Program-made: the position numbers and the translations under genes
Shown: one piece after another, positions 50,101 through 57,780 of the stretch
How positions within the stretch are numbered: the first letter of the stretch is position 1
Layout of the letters: every line of letters begins with the position of its first letter
DNA from: Tubulanus polymorphus
Taxonomy: Eukaryota > Nemertea > Palaeonemertea > Tubulaniformes > Tubulanidae
Length of the DNA: 64,000 bases
Assembly: GCF_964204645.1 (NCBI RefSeq)
Contig: NC_134029.1
Location: forward strand, 18,990,450 to 19,054,449
Direction: 5' to 3'
Notes under the pieces: model-generated
What the model saw: the letters and a program-made list of their open reading frames with translations, nothing else
Databases searched by the model: none
What the model was told of the DNA's origin: nothing

Positions 50101-51503
50101 CTACGTGATATAACTTCATCGTCACACTTTGATGCCCTATCTCTTATATGTCATTATTTCTAGGCATTTATGGGACGAAGATCTGCTGAAATGGCGAATT
50201 GTCGAACGACTGGATAAAGAGACAGAGATTTTCCAGAATGTGCGAAACAGTATGGCTCCACACCCTACAAGAGACTACACGACCCTCAGGTAAAGACATA
50301 CGCAACAGACACGACTGCCATCTGGATTGATATGGTAGAACTAACTCATTATATGTCGTGTGCAACGAGCACATAAGAATATCTAGCTATGATATAAGAT
50401 GGATTTCTGATTATACCCAATGCTTAAGACTTTGATGCGTTACCTGATTTAATGCACTAGCCTGAAAGGGATCTATGAATCCACTCCTGATACTTAGATA
50501 ACACATTGCAATGTTTCACCTGATAGTTTGACAAATATTGAAAGTTTCACCTACTTAGATGTGCTCTTGAAACTTATCTTCTTATTCAAGCTTATATCAT
50601 AAGCCAAACTTCATTATGTATCGATGTTTCTTGTGAGTGCCTTAGACCAGTATTTTACTGAACAAGGCACTGAATATGTAAAATAGATAATTAAATGAAT
50701 CTTGAATATCTACTAAGAAGATGTCTGAGTTGCTTAGTTTTTGTGTGGTATGAAATATGTTACAATTTATCTATTTCAGATCATGGCGCACTGATCTTCC
50801 GAAGGGAGCGTGTTGTCTCGTGGCTACGTCAGTAGAACATCCCGAAGCTCCCTTACTAGGTGGCGTACGCGCAGTCGTATTAGCTTCCCGATATCTGATC
50901 GAACCGTGCGGATCGGGAAAATCGAGAATAACGCATATGTGCAGGACTGATACGAGGTAAATTATTTCTAGATACAGTATAGGCACAAACTCAGCTACTT
51001 CAATCTAATCCCAATAATTGTCTTAAGCGTCCACTCTCAGCGGGGGCTAGAACCTAATGGCATCGCTAGACTCAGCCAGGACCAGAAACCCTGCAGGCAC
51101 ATGTGCAGGATTGCCGCAAGGAAACTGGCAGCGCCAATCAGATTTCATGTGCTATGATCGCTGAAGCAAATTTTCATGGATAAACTTTAAGCGGCAAAAC
51201 CCAGGCTAAAATTTGATTTCTGATTGGCTAATAAGTTCATCGTCTAAGCTGCGTATGTGGCAGGGTTTCCTACCGTGGCGAGTCTCAATGCCATCACGTT
51301 CAAACCTGTGCCGAGAGAGGATGTGACTAATCAAGGTCCAAAAACTAGGTTTTTATTCATGCATCATTCTCTTCTTTTTCAGAGGTCGAACTCCTGAATG
51401 GTACAATAAAGCATTCGGACATATGTGCGCGACGCTGTTGCTTAAAGTTCGCGAATCTTTCAAACATAGTACTCCGACACATGGTCCCGAAACAAAAGTG
51501 TGA
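26096..51503 (+). CDS. DLC1/STARD13-family Rho GTPase-activating protein (SAM-RhoGAP-START), whole gene model
   Basis: Fifteen coding exons joined in phase give about 1148 residues, close to vertebrate DLC1/STARD13 (about 1100). Exons: 26096-26198, 29663-29734, 36042-36122, 43928-44003, 44613-45852, 46343-46595, 46957-47148, 47793-48151, 48241-48371, 48456-48659, 49278-49424, 49554-49717, 50164-50289, 50780-50956, 51383-51503. All introns are GT-AG. Domains: SAM about residues 35-100, acidic/serine-rich linker about 110-610, RhoGAP about 693-890 with the arginine finger in G-I-F-R-K-S-G (Arg731), START about 930-1138. Family members accelerate GTP hydrolysis on Rho at focal adhesions and cell cortex and reduce actomyosin contractility; the START domain binds lipid. 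The SAM exon (W-L-R-A-A-G-F-P-Q-Y-A-Q) resembles STARD13 slightly more than DLC1, but an invertebrate gene is probably the single pre-duplication orthologue, like Drosophila crossveinless-c. Family is certain, paralogue name is not; exon 1 is the weakest part. Confidence 0.93.
27300..27317 (+). repeat. G18 homopolymer
   Basis: Uninterrupted G run in DLC intron 1; length in the assembly is likely uncertain. Confidence 0.95.
29193..29320 (+). repeat. three-unit tandem repeat, about 42-base unit, in DLC intron 1
   Basis: Units begin AGACTAAATACCAATATTG (29193), AGACTAAATACGATTATTG (29236) and AGACTGAATACGATTATTG (29277), each continuing to GTTTGGTAGTTTTTTTGG-like T-rich ends. Confidence 0.85.
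29663..29734 (+). CDS. DLC-family gene, exon 2 (start of SAM domain)
   Basis: Acceptor TTTTACAG, donor AAG|GTATGT. It encodes the first SAM helix, with the hallmark I-E-A-x-E-A-C-x-W-L-R-A-A-G-F-P-Q-Y-A-Q of DLC1/STARD13. The exon starts in phase 1 and ends in phase 1. The DLC SAM domain mediates protein contacts (for example EF1A binding by DLC1) rather than polymerisation; that role is family knowledge. Confidence 0.9.
31434..31572. mobile_element. related foldback element in DLC intron 2
   Basis: Left GGTTTCATGGACCGGTATCA then CCTTTAACCCG; right CGGGTTTAAGGTAATACCAG then CCTATATAACCGGGCCCCGG. Same plan as 37594-37710, with extra AAACCTRTAA repeats in the right arm. Confidence 0.65.
31782..31794 (+). 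repeat. C homopolymer
   Basis: A run of about 13 C in DLC intron 2; another shorter run is at about 23027-23035. Confidence 0.9.
32860..32988. repeat. segment duplicated at 35735-35825 (DLC intron 2)
   Basis: GATAAAATAGAACTTTGAAC, TCAAGAATTAAAAAGATTTT and AAGCAATGCCCTCGCTC recur with few changes 2.8 kb downstream. It directly abuts the 32989 MITE. Confidence 0.65.
32989..33269. mobile_element. MITE with about 28-base terminal inverted repeats in DLC intron 2
   Basis: CCAACTCAACAAGTCGCCAT at 32989 continues to ATTTATGT; the right end ACATAAATATGGCGACTTG...GAGTTGG is its inverse. Interior is rich in GTCGACAT and GTCGTCATGAAT blocks. The 86-residue frame that crosses the right end is not credible. 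Confidence 0.8.
35735..35825. repeat. segment duplicated from/with 32860-32988 (DLC intron 2)
   Basis: CTAGAACTTTGAAGTCACGA, ATTAAAAAGATTTTTTCAAG and CAATGCCCTTACTCCAAACA parallel the upstream copy. Confidence 0.65.
36042..36122 (+). CDS. DLC-family gene, exon 3 (SAM domain)
   Basis: The acceptor is TTTCATTGCAG and the donor TTCAG|GTAAGG. It encodes the middle of the SAM domain, with F-P-I-E-L-G-V-V-E-K-D-H-D-F-L-D-R-D, matching F-P-I-x-I-x-x-V-K-x-D-H-D-F-L of STARD13. The joined frame needs 82 bases, but the printed coordinates of acceptor and donor give 81. The start may therefore be 36041, or one base is lost near 36058-36061. The downstream frame through 36064-36120 is secure. Confidence 0.85.
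36211..36391. mobile_element. TCGCAA-rich inverted-repeat element in DLC intron 3
   Basis: AGGTCAGCCTTGCGAGGGCT at the left and ATCGCAAGGTCAACCT at the right are inverted; interior has many CGACGCGACT / GTCGCAAC blocks. Confidence 0.65.
36394..36490 (+). repeat. tRNA-like (SINE head) segment
   Basis: An A-box-like TGGCTTTAAGCTCAGTGAG is followed about 60 bases later by a B-box GGTTCGAGTCC, the spacing of an RNA polymerase III tRNA promoter. The arms do not close into a clean cloverleaf, so a tRNA-derived SINE or tRNA pseudogene is more likely than a functional tRNA. Confidence 0.45.
37594..37710. mobile_element. short element with about 43-base inverted ends in DLC intron 3
   Basis: Left CCCAGGACCTGGTTTGATAG continues to ACTGGTCTTAACTTTAACCCGGG; the right end GGGTTAAAGATAATACCAGT continues to CTATAAAACCGGCCCCAGGG, its inverse with few mismatches. 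Almost the whole 117 bases is two arms around a short loop. Confidence 0.78.
38472..38741. mobile_element. family-A MITE in DLC intron 3, degraded right end
   Basis: Left end TTGCCGCGATCGCACAAG; central GTGAGTGGTTTATGTGTGAA; the right end reads only AAATTGTCTCTATGGG, with the TGATCGCGGCT lost. Confidence 0.7.
39383..39560. repeat. dispersed repeat D1, copy 2, in DLC intron 3
   Basis: Contains GGCAACTGTTCCTGATTTTC, GAGAAATACTGATTTC, TTGATGCATACAGAAATATC, colinear with 5484-5655. Confidence 0.65.
40298..40318 (+). repeat. G-rich tract
   Basis: G runs of about 11 and 9 split by one A, in DLC intron 3; a possible G-quadruplex. Confidence 0.9.
42896..42955 (+). repeat. 2 x 30-base tandem duplication in DLC intron 3
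   Basis: CGTAGGGGAGGCCGGTTTTA... is repeated at once as CGTAGGGGAGGCCCATTTTA..., each ending AAGAGGCYTAT; three mismatches in 30 bases. Confidence 0.88.
43770..43890. repeat. GAGTTA-type foldback repeat in DLC intron 3
   Basis: CAGTTGTGAGTAATGATTTG is followed by AACTGATTTTAACTCACAGT, an imperfect inversion, bounded by CCCAGTTCTG and CTGGAACTGG. Similar arrangements are at 57683-57780 and 59195-59275. Confidence 0.5.
43928..44003 (+). CDS. DLC-family gene, exon 4 (end of SAM domain)
   Basis: A 76-base exon too short to stand out as an ORF, found because exon 3 (ending phase 2) and exon 5 (starting phase 0) cannot be joined directly. Acceptor ATTTTCAG, donor ACT|GTAAGT. With one base completing an Arg it reads R-R-L-N-T-L-N-R-C-T-T-M-K-I-D, matching the R-R-L-N-T-L-N-K-C-A-x-M-K-L segment that follows the SAM core in vertebrate DLC1 and STARD13. 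Ends in phase 0, fitting exon 5. Confidence 0.92.
44004..44612 (+). other. intron 4 of the DLC-family gene, mostly a family-A repeat
   Basis: 609-base GT-AG intron; 44113-44403 is a copy of the AGCCGCGATCACAC-type element. Confidence 0.85.
44113..44403. mobile_element. family-A MITE in DLC intron 4
   Basis: Left end AGCCACGATCACACAAAC, then GAACAACTGTTCACACGGGT; right end AAATTGTCTCCATTGTCGCT, shortened. Confidence 0.78.
44613..45852 (+). CDS. DLC-family gene, exon 5 (large linker exon)
   Basis: This 1240-base exon encodes residues 112-524, mostly low-complexity, Ser/Asp-rich linker. Islands conserved with vertebrate DLC proteins are: the acidic start D-E-S-D-D-E-D-Q-C-A-L-S with K-W-x-F-Q-R-S-N-x-R-W-S-R; F-F-K-R-M-E-S-L-K at about 239-247; G-S-L-N-Y-R-T-G-S-F; S-F-Y-D-N-V at 434-439, the counterpart of the DLC1 tyrosine site bound by tensin SH2 domains; and E-L-D-K-V-L-E-D-L at 449-457, in the place of the LD motif that binds talin/FAK in DLC1. 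Codon use is GC-ending, unlike the AT-rich surroundings. Donor GAAG|GTTAGT; a read-through would meet TAG within two codons. Long antisense frames here are compositional shadows. Confidence 0.95.
45853..46342 (+). other. intron 5 of the DLC-family gene, half of it a TTAA-type MITE
   Basis: 490-base GT-AG intron; 46015-46254 is a reversed copy of the piggyBac-like MITE. Confidence 0.9.
46015..46254. mobile_element. piggyBac-like MITE, copy 3, reversed, in DLC intron 5
   Basis: Begins after TTAA (46011-46014) with CCCTTTCAGTGC and ends GCACTGAAAGGG followed by TTGA, a mutated TTAA. Interior matches the reverse complement of the other two copies, shortened by about 45 bases. Confidence 0.83.
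46343..46595 (+). CDS. DLC-family gene, exon 6 (linker)
   Basis: Acceptor TTTTTCAG, donor CCTAG|GTAAGA. Encodes residues 525-608: acidic sequence, then E-R-R-D-S-G-V-G-S-S-L-T-R, almost identical to the same position in DLC1 and STARD13 (R-R-D-S-G-V-G-A-S-L-T-R). Phase 1 in, phase 2 out. Confidence 0.93.
46596..46956 (+). other. intron 6 of the DLC-family gene
   Basis: A 361-base GT-AG intron with a tandem CAGTAG acceptor. No repeat copy or other structure was recognised inside. Confidence 0.85.
46957..47148 (+). CDS. DLC-family gene, exon 7 (basic segment before RhoGAP)
   Basis: Encodes residues 609-673 with a basic run R-R-R-P-R-I-R-W-H-S-F-Q (from 612), S-H-R-P-S-L, and L-L-K-L-T-G-I-M-D-K-Y-S-P-S-N, all matching the pre-RhoGAP block of DLC1. 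In DLC1 a polybasic stretch here binds phosphoinositides and raises GAP activity; the same role is inferred. The acceptor is a tandem CAGTAG, so 46957 or 46960 may start the exon, both in frame. Donor GAGTTG|GTAAGT. Confidence 0.92.
47149..47792 (+). other. intron 7 of the DLC-family gene
   Basis: A 644-base GT-AG intron; about 47190-47352 resembles the 3' end of an L2/CR1-type LINE. The remainder is AT-rich. Confidence 0.85.
47190..47352 (+). mobile_element. LINE 3'-end remnant (L2/CR1-like) in DLC intron 7
   Basis: Reads like the last part of a reverse-transcriptase ORF: a proline-rich L-L-P-P-F-G-M-L-N-P, then a K-P-A-P-K-N-I-P-V-H-W-I segment matching the L-K-T-Y-L-F-x-x-x-F ending of many LINEs after two stops. 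It finishes with GGGCGCTATATAATAG, the kind of GCGCTATATAA tail seen on L2-like elements. Frame is broken. Confidence 0.45.
47793..48151 (+). CDS. DLC-family gene, exon 8 (first half of RhoGAP, arginine finger)
   Basis: Acceptor TTATTTCAG, donor ACGT|GTAAGT. It contains P-K-F-I-K-R-F-R-A-P-D-Y-K-D-K, the domain start V-F-G-V-P-L, and E-Q-V-G-I-F-R-K-S-G-V, where Arg731 is the catalytic arginine finger inserted into the Rho active site. D-V-A-D-L-L-K-Q-Y-F-R-E-L-P-E is the conserved LKxFxRELP helix. All expected residues are intact, so an active GAP is likely. Confidence 0.97.
48241..48371 (+). CDS. DLC-family gene, exon 9 (RhoGAP)
   Basis: After an 89-base intron (acceptor TTATTTCAG, donor AATCAG|GTACAA) it encodes residues 793-836, with L-P-P-D-Q-R-L-E-A, A-I-M-L-M-P-D-E-N-R-E-V-L-Q-S-L-L, matching the corresponding RhoGAP helices of DLC1. 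Phase 1 in, phase 0 out. Confidence 0.96.
48456..48659 (+). CDS. DLC-family gene, exon 10 (end of RhoGAP)
   Basis: Acceptor GTTCCAG after an 84-base intron, donor TTCATG|GTAAGC. Begins M-N-A-S-N-L-A-V-C-F-A-P-S, the conserved RhoGAP motif whose Asn (Asn841) packs against the GTPase. Continues with a Ser/Arg-rich loop, P-D-Q-K-E-L, and M-I-T-E-C-K-K-F-F, as in DLC1. 68 whole codons. Confidence 0.96.
48660..49277 (+). other. intron 10 of the DLC-family gene
   Basis: 618-base GT-AG intron; 49022-49135 is a member of a dispersed repeat also found at 9871, 10258 and 23225. Confidence 0.85.
49022..49135. repeat. dispersed repeat D2, copy in DLC intron 10
   Basis: TGATTACGTACATCAACTTA, ATGTATATAAACATTATCGT and AACGGTTTTTATGGTGACAA follow the 9871-9990 copy closely. 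Confidence 0.65.
49278..49424 (+). CDS. DLC-family gene, exon 11 (start of START region)
   Basis: Acceptor CATTCCAG, donor TTAAAG|GTGAGG, 49 whole codons, I-P-E-D-A-L-K-K-C-R-F-S-Y-I-E-Q and Y-P-S-Y-I-E-S-C-I-Q-G-V-L-K. It corresponds to the V-P-E-E-x-x-x-R-C-R-x-S-Y-x-E-Q segment of DLC1 and leads into the START domain. Confidence 0.94.
49554..49717 (+). CDS. DLC-family gene, exon 12 (START domain)
   Basis: Acceptor TTTTAAAAG with a weak pyrimidine tract, donor CGAAAG|GTAAGC. Encodes E-S-R-E-K-F-K-G-W-V-S, L-S-Y-K-K-V-G-D-G-H-P-L-R-L-W-K and V-P-A-P-P-I-E-V-L-N-R-V-L-R-E, near-colinear with the START N-terminal half of DLC1. Phase 0 in, phase 2 out. Confidence 0.95.
49718..50163 (+). other. 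intron 12 of the DLC-family gene
   Basis: 446-base GT-AG intron with an imperfect local duplication (about 49985-50045 and 50053-50115, sharing GCTATATGGTTCTTC). Confidence 0.85.
50164..50289 (+). CDS. DLC-family gene, exon 13 (START domain)
   Basis: Acceptor ATTTCTAG, donor CTCAG|GTAAAG. Encodes H-L-W-D-E-D-L-L-K-W, then T-E-I-F-Q-N-V-R-N-S-M-A-P-H-P-T-R-D-Y, a strongly conserved START core segment of DLC proteins. Confidence 0.96.
50290..50779 (+). other. intron 13 of the DLC-family gene
   Basis: 490-base GT-AG intron, AT-rich; nothing recognised inside. Confidence 0.85.
50780..50956 (+). CDS. DLC-family gene, exon 14 (START domain)
   Basis: Acceptor CTATTTCAG, donor ACGAG|GTAAAT. Encodes S-W-R-T-D-L-P-K-G-A-C-C-L-V, S-V-E-H, and S-R-Y-L-I-E-P-C-G-S-G-K-S-R-I-T-H-M-C-R, colinear with the START beta sheet of DLC1 and STARD13. 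Confidence 0.96.
50957..51382 (+). other. intron 14 of the DLC-family gene
   Basis: 426-base GT-AG intron; 51259-51312 resembles the tRNA-like segment at 62066-62127. Confidence 0.85.
51259..51312 (+). repeat. diverged relative of the 62066 tRNA-like segment, in DLC intron 14
   Basis: GGCAGGGTTTCCTACCGTGG, CGAGTCTCAATGCCATCACG and GTTCAAACCTGTGCC follow the 62066-62127 segment in order, with the B-box mutated. Confidence 0.45.
51383..51503 (+). CDS. DLC-family gene, last exon 15 and stop
   Basis: Acceptor CTTTTTCAG. It encodes G-R-T-P-E-W-Y-N-K-A-F-G-H-M-C-A, the START C-terminal helix as in DLC1 (G-H-M-P-E-W-Y), then a short polar tail and TGA at 51501-51503. Adding this exon makes the whole model a multiple of three when exon 3 is taken as 82 bases. 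Confidence 0.96.
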
Positions 51504-52090
51504 TCGCAATTAATAAGTGCCTTCTGTGACTAGATCATGGTTAATAGGAACTGCGTTTGTTCGTCGGTGCTCTCTCTAACTCTGTGTTATATTAACAATG
51601 TGAAATCCAAGCAAGTCACCATCTGATGTTACGGCCGTTCTGCAGTCAGCCGTGATATCTACAGAATAACATTCGGCAAGCTATGAATGTCAACGAGGCA
51701 TTCGCTATAAGTCATATTGACTTTGAACTCTAAATGATGACATGTTGTTACCGCCTATTAATGACGATTGATGTCTTGATGGTTCCTTGTAATGTTACAA
51801 ATGATATAAAGTGTTCATTTTGATTTCATAGTTTCTACGCTTTCGATGAAGAATTCGAATTTTTTTCGTTACTGCCAACATGATGTGACATATGTAGTAG
51901 TTAAGTGTACTATGTATTGATAATTGGACTGTCAGTACGTATGGTGTACAGAGTGTATTTGTATGTTAGTTGTTACGCAGAAAATCCCAACGTTTTGTAA
52001 ATAGATGAGTAAAAAACATTTGTGATAACTTGGCGTACCTTAGCGCTTGCGATGTATCTGTGCACTCGTTATGTATCTATACAGAATTCG

Positions 52091-52096
52091 AATAAA
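52091..52096 (+). terminator. candidate polyadenylation signal AATAAA, DLC-family gene
   Basis: First canonical AATAAA after the stop codon, 588 bases downstream. Later ones at 53167 and 54252 could serve longer transcripts. Confidence 0.4.
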
Positions 52097-52663
52097 TGTA
52101 TAGCCCTGACAATTTGGACTGGACGGGTTGAATGAAAAATCAGGGTACTACGCAATATAATGATTCAATAACTGGATCTGGTTCCTCGGTTTGAGGGCTG
52201 AAATTTGACTCCACAGTAATAAACTACATAAGCTAGTTTCGTGGAACTGGCTTCCAGTCAGAGCATCGGAACTTCAGTTTATTCCCAGTAGGTTGTACCT
52301 AGCATGTAATTTTATATAAATGTTTATAAGCAATACAGTAACGATATCATGTGCGATGATTTTGCCGCAATTCATGAAGAGGGTTTTACAAGATATGTGG
52401 AAAACATGATAAGCCGGCTCATCCGTAATAGAAAGCGTTTGTTGGACACGATGATAGATGGCATTGCTATAGCTTAAGTAAAGTCACGCTTCACATTAAC
52501 GTTATTTTACACATGCAGGTTGTATTGTTAAGATGTGTACATAGAACAAATTGCGCAAGATTTTTAATATATGGATGTAATATTTCCGACTCGACAGTTG
52601 TTTTCTTGTTATTATGAAAATTGTTTTTAAAGAAAAGAATCAAATCGTAGATTATTGTTGGTG

Positions 52664-52665
52664 CT

Positions 52666-52703
<38 letters not shown>

Positions 52704-52712
52704 TTACTACTC
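52664..52712 (+). repeat. (TAC)n microsatellite
   Basis: About fifteen TAC/ACT units with one interruption (TAT). It lies in the probable 3' UTR of the DLC-family gene. The poly-Thr and poly-Leu frames across it are artefacts. Confidence 0.95.
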
Positions 52713-55700
52713 TTCATACTACTAGACTACTATATTTCAGAACAAAAGCGTTATCTTTCGTGTGCCTGTGCTTGTTATTATTATCGAAGAAAATAATGTG
52801 CGTGAATATCGAATCGCGTAAAAGAGAAGAATTTGTTGAAATATAATACGATAAAGTTGTTATGTACAGTGGAAAAACTCGAAATGTTGTTGATAATCGA
52901 TTAGAATCACGGATGGATCACATTGTTCGATGTATATGTACCGGTACCTGAAGTACTGTCCACTACACTAATTATTTGATTACAATCATGATGAATTACA
53001 TCTCTAAAAAAATTGCGATGGTAATAGGTGTGGTAGTTACATCCGGGATTCAGTTTTAACTTGAAACTGTGGTTCATGGGGCTAATGCCCCGGCTTGGAT
53101 GTTAAAAACAAGTCTATTGTTGCGTTATAGCCACAAATAGACAATGATTTATTTAGGCTGTGCTGTAATAAATGAATGCAGTAGTCCAATTTGATTTTCG
53201 CTAACTCAACAAATTTCATCCTCTTTCAAACCTGATGACACCCATGGAGACTGCCATACCCTCTTTGGCTTGGTGCACAGCTATTCGCATGAATAACTCC
53301 GTTTGTTATGGTAGGGCGAGTCTCGGGACACCAACCCCGGTAGAGGAGGTACTAATCTCATTGAGTGGCTTCGAGCTGGTACATGAATTTTAGGAATATG
53401 ATGATATACTGTAATGAAATGTGTCATTCATTTGATAGACATTTTAATTGTTACATATACTACTATACTGTACTCTGTTTTCTGATGTGATCAGCGATGA
53501 TATTTTTAAATTGATTTTTGTGTAGTAAAAAATGGATTTTGTGAATAGTAACGTTTTACCTTGGTTTTACGTCGGTTAGTTTTATTCAGGGATATCCTGC
53601 CACCTGAAATGTTTCGATAAATCTATCCCCCCATTTCAAATGAATTCACAATGGAGAAGAATGGATTCGTTTAACTAAAAAGACTAATTGAACTGGTCAC
53701 TGGTCAACTTGAGAAAACATACAGCAGACCCTGCTTAACCACATACGGTGTTCTGAGTTTAGAATCTTAAAACTAAGGTTTTAAGTCCATGATCTGAGTT
53801 TTAATTGCCCCAGTTTTGAGTTGGACATAAATCGAAGGGCCTCACCTAAGGGTTGAGTCCTTATCAGATAAGCCATCACATTTTTTGAGTATATATTTCC
53901 GATTCAATCTAAAACGTGTAGGCCAAGGCTCCATTTGGATAAATAGTTGGTATTAATGATGGTCCAAGCTATGGACGACAACTGTACTAGACTTTAGTAG
54001 CATCATTTCAAGTAAAAATGCATCGAGTGACCTATACCATCTTACTCATTTAAGTAAGGGTGCCGTATTGTTTAGAGATTTTCATCTAATATTATGTTGA
54101 TTTCGTCTAGAAAAGATACTTATGAAATTAATCTACGAATTTGTGAAGAAATTGTTGTTATCCTTGTACTTATTGGTTTGTATATAAAATACTATCAAAA
54201 AGAAGGGCTTTATTATTATCATTAAAAGGTATATTTTTCCTTTATTCCGAAAATAAATTGAACGGTAACTGAAATTAAGCCGAGGTACTTAGTGTATGTT
54301 TTCTTTCTTTTCAACAGCAATGAGCAGTCTGCCTTTTTTGGTGAAAAAATGTCCATTCACATGATAAGATGCTGAAGCCAAGGCTAAGGCTTACTCCGCA
54401 GCAATCATATCTCAAAGTATATCTGCTGTTGCAGACTTCTTTATATTCATAAGAGGTCACATGACCCACCCTGAGCTAGGCCTGGTGTTAAACCTGGCAA
54501 GGGGCTGACCCCTTGTATATCATAAAGGGGGAACTGAATGTCTTTCGTTACCAGTTTGCCCGATATTTATACATTGTTCGGCCATGAGAATTGGCATGTA
54601 CACAGAGGAATGGTTTCTTATGGCAATGATAACAATTTTATTTGGATCCAGGATCTAATTTCACCTGAATTTAAATCCCCAAAATCCCAGAAGTTGGCAG
54701 TAGATGGCGTGTCATAGGCGTAGGCCTACTGTGTTATTCAATACTTGCATAGAATACAATGTGTAAACATATATACAATCTACACAGGCCTAGCAAAGCC
54801 AGAAAGGCCACTTAACACTAGCACCCATCTGTCTGTTACTGCAGCATTGTGGGGTGTTTGACCCAATTTTCACCCTATGAGATTATCACAATAACAGAAT
54901 TTCACTGAGCTAATTGTATCCCTATACAGAGCCCAGCCACTGTCAGTAGTAATTCAGTTCAGGATGAACAAATATTTATTGTGAGGCATAAGTAAGCATC
55001 CAGGAATAGAGGGGCGTGTCAAGAAAGGGTTTGACATTCCCCAGGCTACTTGGAGGAAATGTTACTTGAATTTTAATTGGAAAGGTCAATCGGGATTAAT
55101 TAGGCTGCCATTTAAGGAGCCGCGCATAACTTTCCAACCCATCGAGGATTGGTATTTTTACTAGTTCATCAATAAACTTGTATCATATTTGCTATCAGTA
55201 GTCAACACCCATGCGCCACCTATCCGCATTGGCGGTCATTATCATTGTAGCCGACGCTCTAGGGTTAATAGGATTATCAGTTCAAAGAAATTCCGCTAGG
55301 GGACTGTATGGTGCTGCCACCTATATTGCAAGCTTAGAATCAAATGCGGTACAATGACTTTTGGCTAGCTTCGCTGCAATTTCAAGTTGTAGATATAATT
55401 TGATACACTTGTGTGGGACGTACAATGTGTTGCCTTGATCTCTGCATTCTATCTCCCAGATGACTTGGCTATCCTATTCCTCTCCAGTAATAAACAAGAA
55501 ATAAGCAAGCGCATAAAGTTTTTAATTGTTCATATTTATTTCATACAAGCTGCATCAACCAAAAAACACATTCACTTTATGTTTCTTGGACCACCCAATT
55601 CAACACTTGACCAACTTATATAACATTCTTTTGTCGAGATTCTACAATGCGGAATCAATCTGACAGACCGTAACCTCTTCAATTGTTTAAAAATTTCTGA

Positions 55701-56347
55701 TTAAGATGTAACCAATTTAGAGGCAACAGACACTAAATCAATGATCCATTCCACAATTATATAGCTCACAAAGCGAGATGTTTTCCACTTTTCAGTAAAT
55801 AAATTTAATCATTTACAACATGTTATTTTTCAAACATACAATATGAGACCAATATTAATTGCAGAATCTAGGTTAGATGGTTTGTTAGTCACAGCAAAAA
55901 TAAGAAGTGTTGTTGTTGGGAACATGAGAAATCTTGACAGCACTTCGTACACTCACTCAGTGGTCAGAAAGCATATAAGTTCTGCTGTCAATCATGAGAC
56001 AGTGACCGATGCGACATTTGCACGGAGAAATAAAACTAGTTACAAATAAATTAATTCTGGAACATCCTGTTTAAGTGATACTGATCAGTTGATAAAAATG
56101 CACAGAACCGATTACAACCGACATCAAAATGGGGACTTGTACGTATCTTATGCCGTATTGAAACCCTGTTAAATGCCAAATCTGACATGAATGTGATCTG
56201 CCAGCCTGGAACCATCGACGTTTTGAATGCCGTGATAAATTAATCCCGTGGCTTAGGTCAATTTCGTTTTCTTCAATAAAAATATCCTAGGTTAAGCTCT
56301 AACCAAGGCACAGGTGAAGCATGGATGATAAAAAATTGGAAAATGAT

Positions 56348-56525
56348 TACAATGGAACCTCGTTACAACAAACTTCATGGGACCAGAAAAACTGTTCGTT
56401 ATAACCGATAGTTCATTATATCCAGTATTAAATTAGTCAAATTGTCTTACTCAGGACGAAATTTTATATTTGTTATATCCGATGAATCGTTGTATCTGAG
56501 TTCGTTATAACGAGGTTCCGCTGTA
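56348..56525. mobile_element. pogo/Tigger-like MITE, copy 2
   Basis: Starts TACAATGGAACCTCGTTACA and ends TAACGAGGTTCCGCTGTA. Shares AACTTCAT, GTTCGTTATAACC and the end motif with the element at 7044-7228. Confidence 0.75.
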
Positions 56526-57682
56526 TCAAGCACAGAGTATTGAATCTTTGGATCAAGGCTTCAGATATTGAAACCCCACTCGCATTAAGTGGGTTCCATA
56601 TGAACAAATTTTGGCTACAATAGTACAAGGTAATTTAACACCATCTTGTAATGCGGCTGCATGGGAGAAAATTTTGATTCAGTTATATTCTGCTGAGGGC
56701 ACAGTTAACTATGTATACATGTATATCATTATCGACAATTCCTTTTTTACATCCTTTTTTCTTCAATCTATATACTGCAGGATGGAGAATATCGTTGATA
56801 TTTTACCCATCAATGCGAGATACAACATGTACATTCATAGTTAACCGTCATAAAAGAGACAGGGACTCTATACACGTCTCGAGCGCGCAGAACAATCAGG
56901 CTTTTGATGCTTCGATATAATTAGGCTAAAAGAAAAGGTCGAGACAGTTTGATATCAGCGGGAAAATCTTTTGCAACACGTCGCAATATATTAAAATTTA
57001 TTTTCGGAATAAAATTTCACCGACCGTTTCCACGCGAGACTTTAACTAACCCAGGCTAAGCCTGTTTTACCGGCTGGACAGACCGAACTTAAGATCTAGA
57101 TTATCTACGGAATAAAGCATCGACCGTGGAACTGGGCCCAGTAACGGGCTCAATCGTTGCAGACGTACCCAATGGTACATTCATTATCTCTTCGCAACGA
57201 CAACAATTAATCTATAATCAATCTATGCATCACGAATCGCCTTTTCTTATGTACAAAGGTGTCACTTTTTTTTTCATTAGCGAAGTTACAATAAATTAAA
57301 GAATACATCGAAGAAAAAATACAATATATATCGCTTCATATGATACAATATCTGATATACACGTATTCACAAAGAAATAACCACTTCACTCGATCATATA
57401 GGCCTACTTACAAAGTAGGGCATATAATCTTTTTTGATATTCGGTTAAAATATACATTTTTTTTTGGTTTTACAGTTCCACATTTTCCGTCCGCTCATAC
57501 GCTAGGAAAAGAACGAAACAACACCTCTAGCAAGGCAAGTCTCAATCACAAGGTTTCCAGATCGTAAGATCTTACGCACGAGTAATACGGTTCATTACCG
57601 TGGTTATATAGAGATAGAGGGGAAAAGATAAAGGTTTGCACCCAAATCAGAGGACATATCGCGCCATTCCTACTCCTCTAAC

Positions 57683-57780
57683 TAACACCAGGACCCGGTT
57701 CGACAGTTGTGAGTTAAACAGTTTTTTTTTCAATGAGTTAAATCTTAACTCCCAACTGTGGTTCAGCATCCAATTGTTAC
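57683..57780. repeat. GAGTTA-type foldback repeat
   Basis: ACCAGGACCCGGTTCGACAG, TTGTGAGTTAAACAG, then TTAAATCTTAACTCCCAACTG: imperfect arms around an A/T loop, of the same plan as 43770-43890. Confidence 0.5.

Larger units (their letters stand above)
51504..54260 (+). other. probable 3' UTR of the DLC-family gene
   Basis: There is no coding frame after the TGA. The stretch is AT-rich and single-copy in appearance, with candidate AATAAA signals at 52091-52096, 53167-53172 and 54252-54257. A (TAC)n microsatellite lies at about 52664-52712. Short clusters at 53085-53345 look repeat-derived. The true end cannot be decided without transcripts. Confidence 0.4.

Noticed and set aside
52614-52846. 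Poly-Leu and poly-Thr frames at 52.6-52.8 kb
   Set aside because: Translation of a (TAC)n microsatellite in the probable 3' UTR.
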